The position numbers and the translations under genes were made by a program. 64,000 nucleotides of DNA from Mitsuaria sp. PDC51 (GTDB lineage: Bacteria > Pseudomonadota > Gammaproteobacteria > Burkholderiales > Burkholderiaceae_C). Where the stretch lies: assembly GCF_900113225.1 (NCBI RefSeq), contig NZ_FOZE01000003.1:62001-126000 (forward strand), read 5' to 3'. Each line of letters starts with the position of its first letter. Position 1 is the first letter of the stretch. This document shows positions 18,399 to 28,981 of this stretch, piece by piece. Below the pieces are notes generated by a model that saw nothing but the letters and a program-made list of their open reading frames with translations, had not been told where the DNA came from and did not search any database.

Positions 18399-19022
18399 AT
18401 GGACCAGGAAGGCGACATGAAACCAGCGGGCCCGGCGCCCGCGCCGCGGGGCCGGCCGTCGCGGCGGTCGATGCTGCTGTCGACGGCGATCCGCGTGCTG
18501 CAGGAGCGCGGCATCCGCAACATGACGCTGGAGGAGGTGTGCGCGGCGTCGGGGGTGTCGCGGGGCGCGGTGTACTGGCACTTCCGGTCGAAGGAGCGCC
18601 TGGTGGAGGAGTCGCTCGCGGCGACGACGCTGCCGCTGGAGCAATTGCGACAGCAGGCCTGGGAGGATCCTTGCACGACGCTGGCACGGGCGGTGATGGC
18701 CTGCGTGACCCAGGAGCGCCTGCGCGGGCTCTGCGTGACGCTGCTGTTCAACGCGTCGGAGGCTGCGGCGCGGGCGCGGATGGCTCGGGTGCGGGTCGCG
18801 GTCACCTGGTTCCTGGCGCGGCATTGCGTGGCCCGGCGCGACGTGCTCGGTCGCGTGGCGCGGCGGCACCGGGTGCAGCTCGCGCACGCGATGGTGATGG
18901 GCTCGCTCATCGAGTTCATGGCCTTCATGCCCAGGGACATCGCTGGCGAGCATGCGCTGGCGCAGGCGCTGCGCCGGCTGGTCGGCGCCGGGCCGGCGCA
19001 GGAGCGGCTCCAGCCGGTGTGA
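18399..19022 (+). CDS. Second TetR/AcrR-family regulator
   Basis: A 207-residue regulator. The start chosen is the ATG (MDQEGD) six bases after AGGAGG; a longer frame starting inside the pump gene would give an Arg/Ser-rich tail read from the repeat and is rejected. The HTH region is RNMTLEEVCAASGVSRGAVYWHFRSKERLV. The C-terminal half is AcrR-like. It is downstream of and co-oriented with the pump genes, so the pump is flanked by two TetR proteins. It may act as a second tier of control or regulate something else. Confidence 0.88.
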   Translation: MDQEGDMKPAGPAPAPRGRPSRRSMLLSTAIRVLQERGIRNMTLEEVCAASGVSRGAVYWHFRSKERLVEESLAATTLPLEQLRQQAWEDPCTTLARAVMACVTQERLRGLCVTLLFNASEAAARARMARVRVAVTWFLARHCVARRDVLGRVARRHRVQLAHAMVMGSLIEFMAFMPRDIAGEHALAQALRRLVGAGPAQERLQPV

Positions 19023-19097
19023 GGGCGGCGTCGCCGGGGTCGCCGCGACGGGGCCCGATCACAACCGTCCCACTTGATTCGCGAGGACTTGTCACCG

Positions 19098-19529
19098 ATG
19101 AAAAAAGAAATGCGTCCGGCACACAGGAACGTCGGGCTTGCGCAACTGCCGGCCTACATGGCCAGGTTCCCGTCCACCGCCTGGGTGTCGCTGCTGCATC
19201 GCGTCAGCGGCCTGCTCCTGGTCGTGGCGCTGCCGCTGGTCATCGCGACCCTCGAGGCCGCGCTCGCCTCCGCGGGCTCCTACGAACGGCTGACGGCGGT
19301 GTTCTCGACCGGTTGGGGCGGCCTGCCGGGCTGGCTCATGAAGCTGCTGTCGCTGGTCCTGCTGTGGGCCTTCCTGCACCACCTGGCCGCCGGACTCCGG
19401 TTCGTGCTGCTCGACATGAGTCACCGCGCGGTGGAGAAGCACCGGGCATCGCGTTCCGCGCGGTGGGTGCTGATCTCGAGCCTGACGCTGACGGTGGCGG
19501 TGGGCGCCAAGGCCTTCGCGCTCCTATGA
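19098..19529 (+). CDS. Orphan succinate dehydrogenase cytochrome b556 subunit (SdhC-like)
   Basis: A 143-residue membrane protein, starting at the ATG after GAGGA (a TTG start 24 bp upstream is possible). Three hydrophobic helices fit SdhC. The quinone/haem signature is present: SLLHRVSGLLLVV in helix I, then LHHLAAGLRFVLLDMSH with the helix II haem-ligand His position and Arg. Family rule: SdhC works only with SdhD, SdhA and SdhB to make complex II. None of those genes is next to it, so it is either a duplicate or a haem membrane anchor with a new partner. Confidence 0.75.
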   Translation: MKKEMRPAHRNVGLAQLPAYMARFPSTAWVSLLHRVSGLLLVVALPLVIATLEAALASAGSYERLTAVFSTGWGGLPGWLMKLLSLVLLWAFLHHLAAGLRFVLLDMSHRAVEKHRASRSARWVLISSLTLTVAVGAKAFALL

Positions 19530-19596
19530 GCACTCGATGGGCGTGGCAGGCCCCCTCGCTGGTCGCAGCGATCCCCCGCCTTCTCAAGGAAGCCCC

Positions 19597-20052
19597 ATGA
19601 CAAAGCTTGTGCGTTGCATCCAGGCGCTGGTCATCCTCATGTGCCTGGTGCCGCTCGTCGGCCACGGCCAGGAGCCTCCACCTCCGGTCCCGCTTCCGGT
19701 GCCGCTCCTGCCACCGCCACCACTGCCGCCACCACCGCCGTTGCCACCGCCACCGCCTCCGCCGCCATTGCCACCGCCGCCGCCATTGCCGCTGCTTCCA
19801 CCCCCACACGTCACCGTGTCGGCGATCGTGCTCGACCAGGCGCCACCGCCTCCGATGGTCGAGCGCATCCCGCCCGCGCCCTTCGAAGGCGCCCTGTGGA
19901 TAGGCGGTTACTGGGACTGGACGGGAGATCGATACCAATGGATCGGGGGGCGATGGGAAACCGCGCGCCGCGGATACAGCTACCGCGCTCCTGGCTGGGT
20001 TCGTGAAGGCGCGCTGTGGCGGCTCGACCTTGGCGGTTGGGTCGCGCGCTGA
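19597..20052 (+). CDS. Secreted polyproline protein with WXXGXW repeats
   Basis: A 151-residue protein, start ATG after AAGGA. A signal peptide ends VGHG-QE at about residue 24. A 50-residue polyproline tract (PPPLP and PPPP units) is followed by a C-terminal domain with WIGGYWDW and WIGGRWE, matching the WXXGXW repeat pattern of BcpO-related outer-membrane proteins. The polyproline run would form a rigid periplasmic rod. It could be a cell-envelope spanning or scaffold protein. The precise function is unknown. Confidence 0.7.
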   Translation: MTKLVRCIQALVILMCLVPLVGHGQEPPPPVPLPVPLLPPPPLPPPPPLPPPPPPPPLPPPPPLPLLPPPHVTVSAIVLDQAPPPPMVERIPPAPFEGALWIGGYWDWTGDRYQWIGGRWETARRGYSYRAPGWVREGALWRLDLGGWVAR

Positions 20053-20202
20053 TCGCTGCGGGCTGCTCGCGGTGAGGTCGCGCTTTCACCGCCAGGATCT
20101 GCCTCGCTCGCGCCTGGACGGAATATGAGATGCTCCGCGCCCGATGCGGTCGGCGGCTTGTCCCCCGGCCGCATCTCGGCGGGGAGTCAGCCCTTGAAGG
20201 TG

Positions 20203-21576
20203 ATGTGCGTGGGAATTGGAAGACGTCTCGGAATGCTGGTGCTGGCGGCGACGCTGGCCGGTTGCTCGACCTATCGGCCCTGGATCAATGGCGGCCTCGC
20301 GGCGGGCGCGGATGGCGCACCCGCCGCGGCGCCGGTCGCCCCGCGCCGCACGCCGCCGGCGGTCGTGGCCGCCGTCACGCTGTCCGGTGGGGGCGCGCGG
20401 GCGGCCGCGTTCGGCCTGGGCGTGCTGCGCGAGATGAAGGCCACGCCGTTCAGTCTCGAGGGCCAACCCACGACGTTGCTGGACCAGGTCGCGCTGGTCA
20501 GCGGGGTGTCCGGCGGCAGCATCCTGGCCGCGCACTTCGCGGCCTTCGGCGACGAGACGCTGACGCGCTTCGAGCCCGACTTCCTGATGGTGCCCTTCGA
20601 GGCCGGCCTGATCCGCCAGGCCTTCGCGCCGACGCGCCTGTATCACCTGACCTCGCCGTGGTACGGCCGCAGCCACATCCTGGCGCAGCGGCTCGACGAG
20701 CTCTATCGCGGCCTGACCTTCGGCGACCTGAAGTCACGCCCCCATGCGCCGGACCTGATGGTGACCGCCACCGACCTCACCACCGGCGCCCCCTTCGATT
20801 TCACGCCCGAGCAGTTCGGCCTGATCTGCTCGGACCTGGACCGCACGCCGCTGTCGTTCGCGGTCGCCGCCTCGTCGGCGGTGCCCATCCTGCTGTCGCC
20901 GATGACCCTGAAGAACCACGCCGGCGAGTGCGCCCCCGCGGCGACGCCACCGCGCGGCCCGGCGACGTCCGACGACTACCGCACCCGGCTGCTGGCGCTG
21001 AGCGCGCAAAGCTACCGCGACGCCAAGGAGCGGCCGTACATCCACCTCGTGGACGGCGGGGTCTCCGACAACACCGGCGCGCGGCTGATGCTGGACCGGC
21101 TGCTGGCCGGCGGCTCGATCGCCTCGTCCTTCCCGGACGCGCCGCCCGGCTCGATCCACCGGATGGTCCTGATCACCGTGAACTCGGAGCGCGACCTGGC
21201 CGAGCGCATCGACGCCAGCGACCAGGTGCCGTCGACGGGGCAGGTCATCGAGACCCTGGTCTTCGGCGCCGGCGCGCGCGAGACGCAGGTGACGCTGGCC
21301 ATGCTCAACGACGACCACCGTCGCTGGCAGGCGGAACTGATGCGCACGCGCGGCACGCCGGGGAGCCCGTTCGCGGCGGACGCCGAGCTCCACATCGTCA
21401 GCGTGAGCCTGCATGACGTGCCGGACGACAAGATCCGCCACAGCCTGCTGCGCGTGCCGACGGCCTTCACCATCGAGGGCCGCGACGTGCAGGAGCTGCA
21501 GAAGGCCGGTGCCGAGGCGCTGCGTTCGGCCCCCGCGTTCATCCGCTTGAGGGAAAGCCTGGACCGGCTGAAGTGA
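20203..21576 (+). CDS. Patatin-like phospholipase lipoprotein
   Basis: About 457 residues from an ATG at 20203; an ATG at 20233 is also in frame. The signal has lipobox LAGC, giving a lipidated envelope protein. Patatin signatures are complete: oxyanion-hole VTLSGGGARAAAFGLGVLRE, the nucleophile elbow in VSGVSGGS (serine of GXSXG), and the catalytic aspartate in LVDGGVSDN. It would hydrolyse acyl chains of phospholipids. Longer 5' starts are possible but lack SD support. It faces the minus-strand SDR gene. Confidence 0.88.
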   Translation: MCVGIGRRLGMLVLAATLAGCSTYRPWINGGLAAGADGAPAAAPVAPRRTPPAVVAAVTLSGGGARAAAFGLGVLREMKATPFSLEGQPTTLLDQVALVSGVSGGSILAAHFAAFGDETLTRFEPDFLMVPFEAGLIRQAFAPTRLYHLTSPWYGRSHILAQRLDELYRGLTFGDLKSRPHAPDLMVTATDLTTGAPFDFTPEQFGLICSDLDRTPLSFAVAASSAVPILLSPMTLKNHAGECAPAATPPRGPATSDDYRTRLLALSAQSYRDAKERPYIHLVDGGVSDNTGARLMLDRLLAGGSIASSFPDAPPGSIHRMVLITVNSERDLAERIDASDQVPSTGQVIETLVFGAGARETQVTLAMLNDDHRRWQAELMRTRGTPGSPFAADAELHIVSVSLHDVPDDKIRHSLLRVPTAFTIEGRDVQELQKAGAEALRSAPAFIRLRESLDRLK

Positions 21577-21621
21577 GGCGCGGCGGGCGCCGCAGCGTCC
21601 GCCCGGCGCGACCCTCGATGC

Positions 21622-22380
21622 TCACTTCGGCGCCATCCGGATCGCGCCGTCCAGGCGGATCACCTCGCCGTTGAGCATGTCGTTGGTGACGATCTGGTGG
21701 ACCAGCTTGGCGTAGTCCTCCGGGCGGCCCAGGCGGGACGGGAAGGGCACGCTCGCGGCCAGCGCGTCCTGCACCTCCTGCGGCATGCCGAACAGCATCG
21801 GCGTGCCGAAGATGCCGGGGGCGATCGTCATGTTGCGGATGCCGTTGCGGGCCAGGTCACGCGCGATCGGCAGCGTCATGCCGACGACGCCGCCCTTGGA
21901 GGCCGCATAGGCCGCCTGGCCCATCTGGCCGTCATAGGCGGCGACCGAGGCGGTCGAGATCAGGACGCCGCGCTCGCCGGTGGGCTCGGGTTCGTTCCGG
22001 CTCATCGCCTCGGCGGCCACGCGGATCATGTTGAAGCTGCCGATGAGGTTGACGGTGATCACCTTCGAGAAGGTGGCCAGCGGATGCGCGCCATCCTTGC
22101 CGACGGTCTTGGCCGCAGGTGCAATGCCTGCGCAGTTCACCAGGCCCATCAGCTTGCCCAGCGAGACCGCCACGGCCACTGCCGCCTCCGCGTCGGCCTC
22201 CTGGCTGACGTCGCACTTGATGAAGGTGCCGCCCAGCTCCTTGGCCAGGGCTTCGCCGCGCTCGACCTGCAGGTCGGCGATGACGACGGTCGCGCCTTCG
22301 CGCGCCAGCATGCGGGCCGTGCCCTCGCCGAGTCCCGACGCGCCGCCGGTGACGATGAAGACCTTGTTCGCGATGTCCAT
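21622..22380 (-). CDS. Short-chain dehydrogenase, type II 3-hydroxyacyl-CoA dehydrogenase (HSD10)-like
   Basis: A 252-residue classical SDR. The NAD(H)-binding glycine motif is TGGASGLG near residues 11-18, NCAGIAPA follows strand four, and the active site is S-x(n)-YAASK in [22 protein letters not shown]. The gene begins with GGAGACATCCC-ATG on the minus strand. Overall similarity in pattern is to HSD17B10/FabG-like 3-hydroxyacyl-CoA dehydrogenases of fatty-acid breakdown. It stands alone between convergent patatin and divergent genes. Substrate assignment is moderate. Confidence 0.85.
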   Translation of the reverse strand: MDIANKVFIVTGGASGLGEGTARMLAREGATVVIADLQVERGEALAKELGGTFIKCDVSQEADAEAAVAVAVSLGKLMGLVNCAGIAPAAKTVGKDGAHPLATFSKVITVNLIGSFNMIRVAAEAMSRNEPEPTGERGVLISTASVAAYDGQMGQAAYAASKGGVVGMTLPIARDLARNGIRNMTIAPGIFGTPMLFGMPQEVQDALAASVPFPSRLGRPEDYAKLVHQIVTNDMLNGEVIRLDGAIRMAPK

Positions 22381-22543
22381 GGGATGTCTCCTTCCAGGGG
22401 TTCCTGTGACCGGGCGGCGGCGGGGCGGCCGCGCGGTGGCTGGTTGCCGTTGACGTAAACGTCAATTGTCGGCGGAAAAATGGCGACCTCGTGGGCCGCC
22501 ATCGTTGCTGTCGCGACGCGCGCGCGTCGCGGATCGTCGGGTC

Positions 22544-24100
<1,557 letters not shown>

Positions 24101-24104
<4 letters not shown>

Positions 24105-24304
24105 GCCGGGTCGCCTTCGGCGTCGGTGGAGCGGGCCTCGTTCGCCAGCATCACCGGGATGCCGTCGCGGATCGGGAAGGCCAGGCGGTCGGCGGGGCAG
24201 ACCAGTTCGCGGTCCGGCAGGCCGGTCGCCGCGGCGTTGCGGCGGTCTTCCAGCGGGCCCTTGCAGACGGGGCACACCAGCATCTCAATCAGTCGATGGT
24301 CCAT
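24101..24304 (-). CDS. ycaR: Trm112/YcaR family small zinc-ribbon-like protein
   Basis: A 67-residue protein: [20 protein letters not shown] with Cys-x2-Cys, then [26 protein letters not shown], the pattern of the DUF343/Trm112 family. Homologues sit between lpxK and kdsB in most betaproteobacteria and are assumed to bind zinc. Its start overlaps the end of lpxK by 20 bp, and its stop overlaps kdsB by 4 bp, suggesting translational coupling. Confidence 0.93.
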
Positions 24305-25340
24305 GGGGGAGCAGCCGCCGCAACTCGCGCTGCAGCGCCTCTTCAAAAGCGGGTTCGGGGCGGAAGTCTAGCGCCACCACCCAGATGCGGCAGCCCTGCA
24401 GCGCCTCGGGGCGCAGCTTGACGGCATCCTTCTCGGTGATGACGACCTCGTCGGTGCGCGCCCAGGGCAGCGGGTCCAGCGCGGCATGATCGGGCAGGGC
24501 CAGCGCGCGGAAGTTCAGGCCCTGCTCGCCGAGCATGTCGAAGAAGCGCTGCGGCCGCGCCAGGCCCGCGGCCGCCAGCAGCGGCTTGCCGCGCAGCGCG
24601 TGCAGGCGCTCGAGCCGGGCCGGCTCGCCGCGCCACCAGTCCGCCAGCGCGACCGCGCCCGCCAGTTGCCGGGTGCCGACGTAGCCGGGCAGGGCGGTGC
24701 TGGGGCGGCCGGTGCTGTAGAGCACCAGGGTGTCCGCGCAGGAGCCCGGCGGCGGCGGCAGGGCGCGTGACTGGCGCAGCGGCCCCGCCGGGAGCAGCCG
24801 GCCGTTGCCCAGGCCGCGCTCGTCGAAGACGAGGAGGCTCAGCTGCCGCGGCAGCCGCCAGTGCTGCAGGCCGTCGTCGGAGACCAGCAGCTGGATGTCG
24901 GGGTTGGCCTGGAGCAGCGCGCGCGCCGCCGCGATGCGGTCGCGGCCGACGGCCACCGGCACGCCGGCGCGCAGCTTGATCAGCAGCGGTTCGTCGCCGA
25001 CGTCCTCGGCGCGGTCGCCGTCGGCGATGACGCGCACCTGCGCCTCGTCGGCGCGACCGTAGCCGCGCGAGATGACGCCGGCGCGCAGGTTCAGGCGCTG
25101 GAGCGTGTCCAGCAGCGCGAGGGTGGTGGGGGTCTTGCCGGCGCCGCCGACCACCCAGTTGCCGACGACGATGACCGGCACCGGCAGCGGCTCGCTGCGC
25201 TTGAGGCCCAGCCGGTAGAGCAGCACCCGCAGCCGGATCACCGCGCCGTGCAGCGCGGCCAGCGGGCGGAGCAGGTGGGCCAGGCGGTCGTCGTCGCGCC
25301 AGGCGCGCTGCAGCCGGTCTTCAAGTGCCGGCCGGGTCAT
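24285..25340 (-). CDS. lpxK: Tetraacyldisaccharide 4'-kinase
   Basis: A 351-residue enzyme that phosphorylates the 4'-position of the lipid A disaccharide. An N-terminal membrane-associated helix precedes the P-loop [15 protein letters not shown] (residues about 60-75). LpxK motifs [14 protein letters not shown] and [19 protein letters not shown] are present. The gene lies 34 bp after exbD and before ycaR and kdsB. Confidence 0.96.
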   Translation of the reverse strand: MTRPALEDRLQRAWRDDDRLAHLLRPLAALHGAVIRLRVLLYRLGLKRSEPLPVPVIVVGNWVVGGAGKTPTTLALLDTLQRLNLRAGVISRGYGRADEAQVRVIADGDRAEDVGDEPLLIKLRAGVPVAVGRDRIAAARALLQANPDIQLLVSDDGLQHWRLPRQLSLLVFDERGLGNGRLLPAGPLRQSRALPPPPGSCADTLVLYSTGRPSTALPGYVGTRQLAGAVALADWWRGEPARLERLHALRGKPLLAAAGLARPQRFFDMLGEQGLNFRALALPDHAALDPLPWARTDEVVITEKDAVKLRPEALQGCRIWVVALDFRPEPAFEEALQRELRRLLPHGPSTD

Positions 25341-25374
25341 GCGCGGGCCCGGCCGACCGCGGCGCCCACGGCGG

Positions 25375-25788
25375 TCATTGCGGCTTGTTGGCGGCGAAGG
25401 TCAGTCGCGTCAGGTTGGCGCGACGCGCCGCGTCCATCGCGTTGACCACCGCCTGGTGCGGCGTCGCCGCGTCGGCGGAGACGATGACCACCGGTTCCTG
25501 CTTGCCTTGCGCCGCCTGCAGCAGCGCGGCGGTCAGCAGGTCGACGCTGCGACCTTCGACCGCGTTGCGGTCGATCGCGTAGCGGCCGTCCGCCGAGATG
25601 GCCACGATGATCTCGGCCGGCCGGTCCTTCAGCTGCTGGGCGTCCGCCGTCGGCAGCGTCAGCTGCAGCTCGGTGAACTTGGAATACGTGGTCGACAGCA
25701 TCAGGAAGATCAGCACGACCAGCAGCACGTCGATGAACGGGATCAGGTTGATCTCCGGTTCCTCGCTCTGGCGACGGCGGAACTTCAT
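25375..25788 (-). CDS. exbD: ExbD/TolR-family biopolymer transport protein
   Basis: A 137-residue protein with the membrane-helix aspartate in EINLIPFIDVLLVVLIFLML and a periplasmic C-terminal domain. The ATG overlaps the exbB stop as ATGA, so the pair is translationally coupled. It lies directly upstream of lpxK, a position conserved in Burkholderiales. It is independent of the tonB-linked copies at 9384-10256. Confidence 0.94.
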   Translation of the reverse strand: MKFRRRQSEEPEINLIPFIDVLLVVLIFLMLSTTYSKFTELQLTLPTADAQQLKDRPAEIIVAISADGRYAIDRNAVEGRSVDLLTAALLQAAQGKQEPVVIVSADAATPHQAVVNAMDAARRANLTRLTFAANKPQ

Positions 25789-26486
25789 GCCTTGGCCTTG
25801 CCTGGCGCGGGCGTGGCGACCGGCGGCGGCACGGTCACCGGACCGGTGTTGGCCGCATGGGCGCCGGCGGGCATCGCGCGGTTCACCAGGTGCGTCAGCA
25901 GGCGCTCGCTGGCCTGTTCCATGTCCACCACGTAGGCCTCGATGCGGCCGCGGAAGTAGCGGTAGAACATCAGCGACGGGATCGCCACGATCAGGCCGAA
26001 CGCGGTGTTGTAGAGCGCGATCGAGATGCCGTGCGCCAGCAGGCCGGGGTTGTTGCCGGTGGGGCTCTGGCTGCCGAAGATCTCGATCATGCCCACCACC
26101 GTGCCGAGCAGGCCCAGCAGCGGGGCGGCTGCGGCGATGGTGCCCAGCGTGTTGAGGTAGCGCTCCATCTGGTGGATCGCGTGGCGGCCGGCCAGCTCGA
26201 AGACCTGGCGCAGGCGGGCTTCGCCGGCGCGCGGGTCGGCCTGCGAGGCGCGCAGCCCAGCGGCCAGCACCTGGCCCAGCAGCGAGTTCTCGGCCAGCTT
26301 GCCCACGACCTCGCCGCTCGGGATCTGCAGCTGGGTCACGCCCAGCACTTCCTCGATCAGGCTGGGCGGCGCCACCCGGGCGGCGCGCAGGCTCACGACG
26401 CGCTCGATGATCAGCGCCAGGGCCACCACGGAACACAGCAGCAGCGGCCAGATCGGCCAACCGGCGGCTTGTATGATCGAAAACAA
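25785..26486 (-). CDS. exbB: ExbB/TolQ-family proton channel protein
   Basis: A 233-residue protein if translation starts at TTG (FSIIQAAGW follows), which has a good GGAGGG Shine-Dalgarno six bases upstream; an ATG 24 codons earlier would add an unlikely Arg-rich tail. Three membrane helices are present, with the conserved core AAAPLLGLLGTVVGMIEIF. With the overlapping exbD gene it forms a stator pair. Which TonB or Tol protein it drives is not clear, since no tonB or tolA is adjacent. Confidence 0.92.
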   Translation of the reverse strand: MFSIIQAAGWPIWPLLLCSVVALALIIERVVSLRAARVAPPSLIEEVLGVTQLQIPSGEVVGKLAENSLLGQVLAAGLRASQADPRAGEARLRQVFELAGRHAIHQMERYLNTLGTIAAAAPLLGLLGTVVGMIEIFGSQSPTGNNPGLLAHGISIALYNTAFGLIVAIPSLMFYRYFRGRIEAYVVDMEQASERLLTHLVNRAMPAGAHAANTGPVTVPPPVATPAPGKAKA

Positions 26487-26814
26487 GGCTTTCCCTCCGT
26501 TCGGGCATCTCCGGCCCGGCGGCGCATTATGGCGCCACGCCGCCCGCGCTTCGACCACCGCGGCCCCTCATCACAAGCCCTTACAAACATCCACCGAACC
26601 TGTGGATAACTTTGTGGGCAACTGGTCGCGGAACCGCGCCAGGGCCCGTCAGCAAACGGCAAGGATTAGCCTGCTTCAAAAATGAGCAGGAAAAAGCTTT
26701 TGAAAAACAAGCGCTTATCGATATGTGACGCGGGCATGACGGGCAATATGGCCTGCGGAGCCAGCATTGGCGCGGCTGTGGAGTTCCCGACCCGCGCCAT
26801 TGCTGGGTTTGCGC
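26487..26814. other. Divergent intergenic region between exbB and xseA
   Basis: These 328 bases carry no gene. A minus-strand CATAAT -10 for exbB is at 26526-26531, but without a good -35. An AT-richer stretch at 26675-26725 includes a 6-bp dyad CCTGCT/AGCAGG, AAAAGCTTTT and a TTGAAA that could begin the xseA promoter. A single exact DnaA-box-like nonamer TGTGGATAA (26601-26609) is present but is discounted. Confidence 0.5.
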
Positions 26815-28179
26815 ATGATTGACGCCCCACAACCCGCATCGCCACGGATGGTCTGGGGGGTCGCGGCCCTGTTGACGGCCCTTTCCGACGCATTGCAGGC
26901 CAGATTCCCCGTCGTGACGGTGCAAGGCGAGCTGTCGGGTTTCACCCGCGCGGCCAGCGGCCACTGCTACTTCAGCCTGAAGGATGCCGACGGCCAACCG
27001 GCGATGCTGCGCTGTGCGATGTTCCGGCGCGCCGCCTCGATGGTCGACTTCGCGCCGCGCGACGGCATGACCGTCGAGCTGAGAGGCCGGCTCGACCTCT
27101 ACGGGCCGCGCGGCGAACTGCAATTCATCGTCGAGGCGATGCGGCGCTCCGGCGAGGGCGCGCTGTACGAGCAGTTCCTGCGCCTGAAGGCGCGGCTGGA
27201 GGCGCAGGGCTGGTTCGATCCCGACCGCAAGCGCCGCCCGCCGCCCTACGCGCGCCGGATCGGCGTGATCACCTCGACCGGCGGCGCGGCCCTGCATGAC
27301 GTGCTCACGGCGCTGCGCCGGCGCGCGCCGCATGCGCGGGTGTTCATCTACCCGACGCTGGTGCAGGGCAGCGAGGCCCCGCCGGCGATCGTTCGCGCGC
27401 TGGCCGCGGCGAACGCCCGTGCCGACGCCGAGGTGCTGCTGCTCGTGCGCGGTGGCGGTTCGCTCGAAGACCTCTGGGCCTTCAACGACGAGCGCGTCGT
27501 GCAGGCGGTGGGCGAATCGGCGCTGCCGGTGATCTGCGGCGTCGGGCACGAGACCGACATCACCCTCGCCGACCTGGCGGCCGATCTGCGGGCGCCGACG
27601 CCGACCGCCGCCGCGGAGCTGGCGACCGTGGCCCGCCAGCAATGCCTGGACAGCCTCGACGCGCTGGAGCGGCAGCTGCGGCGCCGTGTCGAGCAACGCC
27701 TGGACGCGGCGGCGCAGCGGCTGGACCGGCTCGCGCTGCGGCTGGCGCGGCCGGGCGACGCGCTGGCGCGACAGCGCCGGCGGCTCGATCTGCTGTCGCA
27801 GCGGCTGGGGCAGGTCGCGCCGCGGACCGTGTCGATGGAGACCCAGCGCCTGCGCCATCTCGCGCAGCGCCTGGCCCAGGTCGCGCCCCGCGCCGCCGCC
27901 CTGGAACAGCAGCGGCTGCGGCACCTGGCGCAGCGGCTGGACCGCGCGCTGCCGCAACAGGCGCAGCGCGGCGCCCAGCGGCTGGAGGGGCTGGCGGCGC
28001 GCCTTCAGGCGCTCGACCCGCGCCAGGTGCTGGCGCGCGGTTATGCCTGGCTGGACGATGGCCAGGGGCGGGCGCTCGGTTCGGTGGACCAGCTCCACGA
28101 GGGCCAGGACTTGCGCGCCGTGCTGGCCGACGGCGAGGCCGACCTGCGGGTCGGGCGCATCGCCCGCCGGGAGCGCTGA
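26815..28179 (+). CDS. xseA: Exodeoxyribonuclease VII large subunit
   Basis: A 454-residue protein starting at ATG (MIDAPQPASP); an upstream TTG is less likely. The N-terminal OB fold has VQGELSGFTRAASGHCYFSLKD and MLRCAMFRR; the central nuclease domain contains RIGVITSTGGAALHDVL, LLVRGGGSLEDLWAFNDE and CGVGHETDITLAD. The C-terminal third is a long Arg/Leu/Gln-rich coiled coil made of repeated QRLRHLAQRL-like units, the region that assembles with XseB. The small subunit is not in this window. Confidence 0.96.
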   Translation: MIDAPQPASPRMVWGVAALLTALSDALQARFPVVTVQGELSGFTRAASGHCYFSLKDADGQPAMLRCAMFRRAASMVDFAPRDGMTVELRGRLDLYGPRGELQFIVEAMRRSGEGALYEQFLRLKARLEAQGWFDPDRKRRPPPYARRIGVITSTGGAALHDVLTALRRRAPHARVFIYPTLVQGSEAPPAIVRALAAANARADAEVLLLVRGGGSLEDLWAFNDERVVQAVGESALPVICGVGHETDITLADLAADLRAPTPTAAAELATVARQQCLDSLDALERQLRRRVEQRLDAAAQRLDRLALRLARPGDALARQRRRLDLLSQRLGQVAPRTVSMETQRLRHLAQRLAQVAPRAAALEQQRLRHLAQRLDRALPQQAQRGAQRLEGLAARLQALDPRQVLARGYAWLDDGQGRALGSVDQLHEGQDLRAVLADGEADLRVGRIARRER

Positions 28180-28294
28180 GGGGCGGCCTGCGCCCCGGGG
28201 CGGCGGGGTACGCGTGCTCCCGGCAGGGGCATGATTTCGCTGCCTACAATCCGCCGCGACACCCGTCCCACCACCAACCGATTAGGAGTCCCTC

Positions 28295-28879
28295 ATGGAA
28301 CACGTCCTGCCCGAGCTGCCGTACGACAAGAAGGCGCTGGAGCCGCACATCAGCGCCGAGACCTTCGAGTACCACCACGGCAAGCATCACAAGGCCTACG
28401 TGGACAACCTGAACAACCTGCAGAAGGGCACCGAGTTCGAAAGCAAGACGCTGGAAGAGATCGTCAAGACCTCGAGCGGTCCGATCTACAACAACGCCGC
28501 CCAGATCTGGAACCACACCTTCTTCTGGTCCTGCATGAAGCCCAACGGCGGCGGCGCGCCGACCGGCAAGCTGCTTGACGCGATCAATGCCAAGTGGGGC
28601 AGCGTCGACGCCTTCAAGGAAGCCTTCCAGAAGAGCGCCGTCGGCAACTTCGGTTCCGGCTGGACCTGGCTGGTGAAGAAGGCCGACGGCAGCGTCGACA
28701 TCGTCAACACGGGCGCCGCCGGCACCCCGCTGACCACCGCCGACACCGCGCTGCTGACCATCGACGTGTGGGAACACGCCTACTACATCGACTACCGCAA
28801 CGCGCGTCCGAAGTTCGTCGAGACCTTCCTGAAGAGCCTGGTCAACTGGGACTTCGCGCAAGCCAATTTCGGCAACTGA
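28295..28879 (+). CDS. sodB: Superoxide dismutase [Fe]
   Basis: A 194-residue cytoplasmic enzyme converting superoxide to hydrogen peroxide. Metal ligands are in YHHGKHHKAYV, NHTFFW and the DVWEHAYYIDY box (D and H). The iron-type signatures AAQIWNHTFFW and GSGWTWLV are present. ATG preceded by AGGAGT. A TACAAT -10 candidate lies at 28245-28250. A perfect terminator follows. Confidence 0.97.
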   Translation: MEHVLPELPYDKKALEPHISAETFEYHHGKHHKAYVDNLNNLQKGTEFESKTLEEIVKTSSGPIYNNAAQIWNHTFFWSCMKPNGGGAPTGKLLDAINAKWGSVDAFKEAFQKSAVGNFGSGWTWLVKKADGSVDIVNTGAAGTPLTTADTALLTIDVWEHAYYIDYRNARPKFVETFLKSLVNWDFAQANFGN

Positions 28880-28916
28880 CGCCGCGGCGCCTGCGCGAGC
28901 GGGCGCCGGATGGACC

Positions 28917-28944
28917 AACGGCCCGGGATCGCTCCCGGGCCGTT
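28917..28944. terminator. Bidirectional terminator between sodB and the DUF192 gene
   Basis: A perfect 12-bp stem AACGGCCCGGGA/TCCCGGGCCGTT encloses a TCGC loop and is followed by GTCGTTTC on the plus strand. It lies between convergent genes. T-runs are short on both sides. Confidence 0.8.
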
Positions 28945-28981
28945 GTCGTTTCAGGCGGCGCCGCGACCTCGCGGCTTCGCT

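Noticed and set aside
26601-26609. Exact DnaA-box nonamer TGTGGATAA between exbB and xseA
   Set aside because: It is a single copy without an AT-rich unwinding region, dnaA, dnaN or other boxes. About one chance match is expected in a window of this size.
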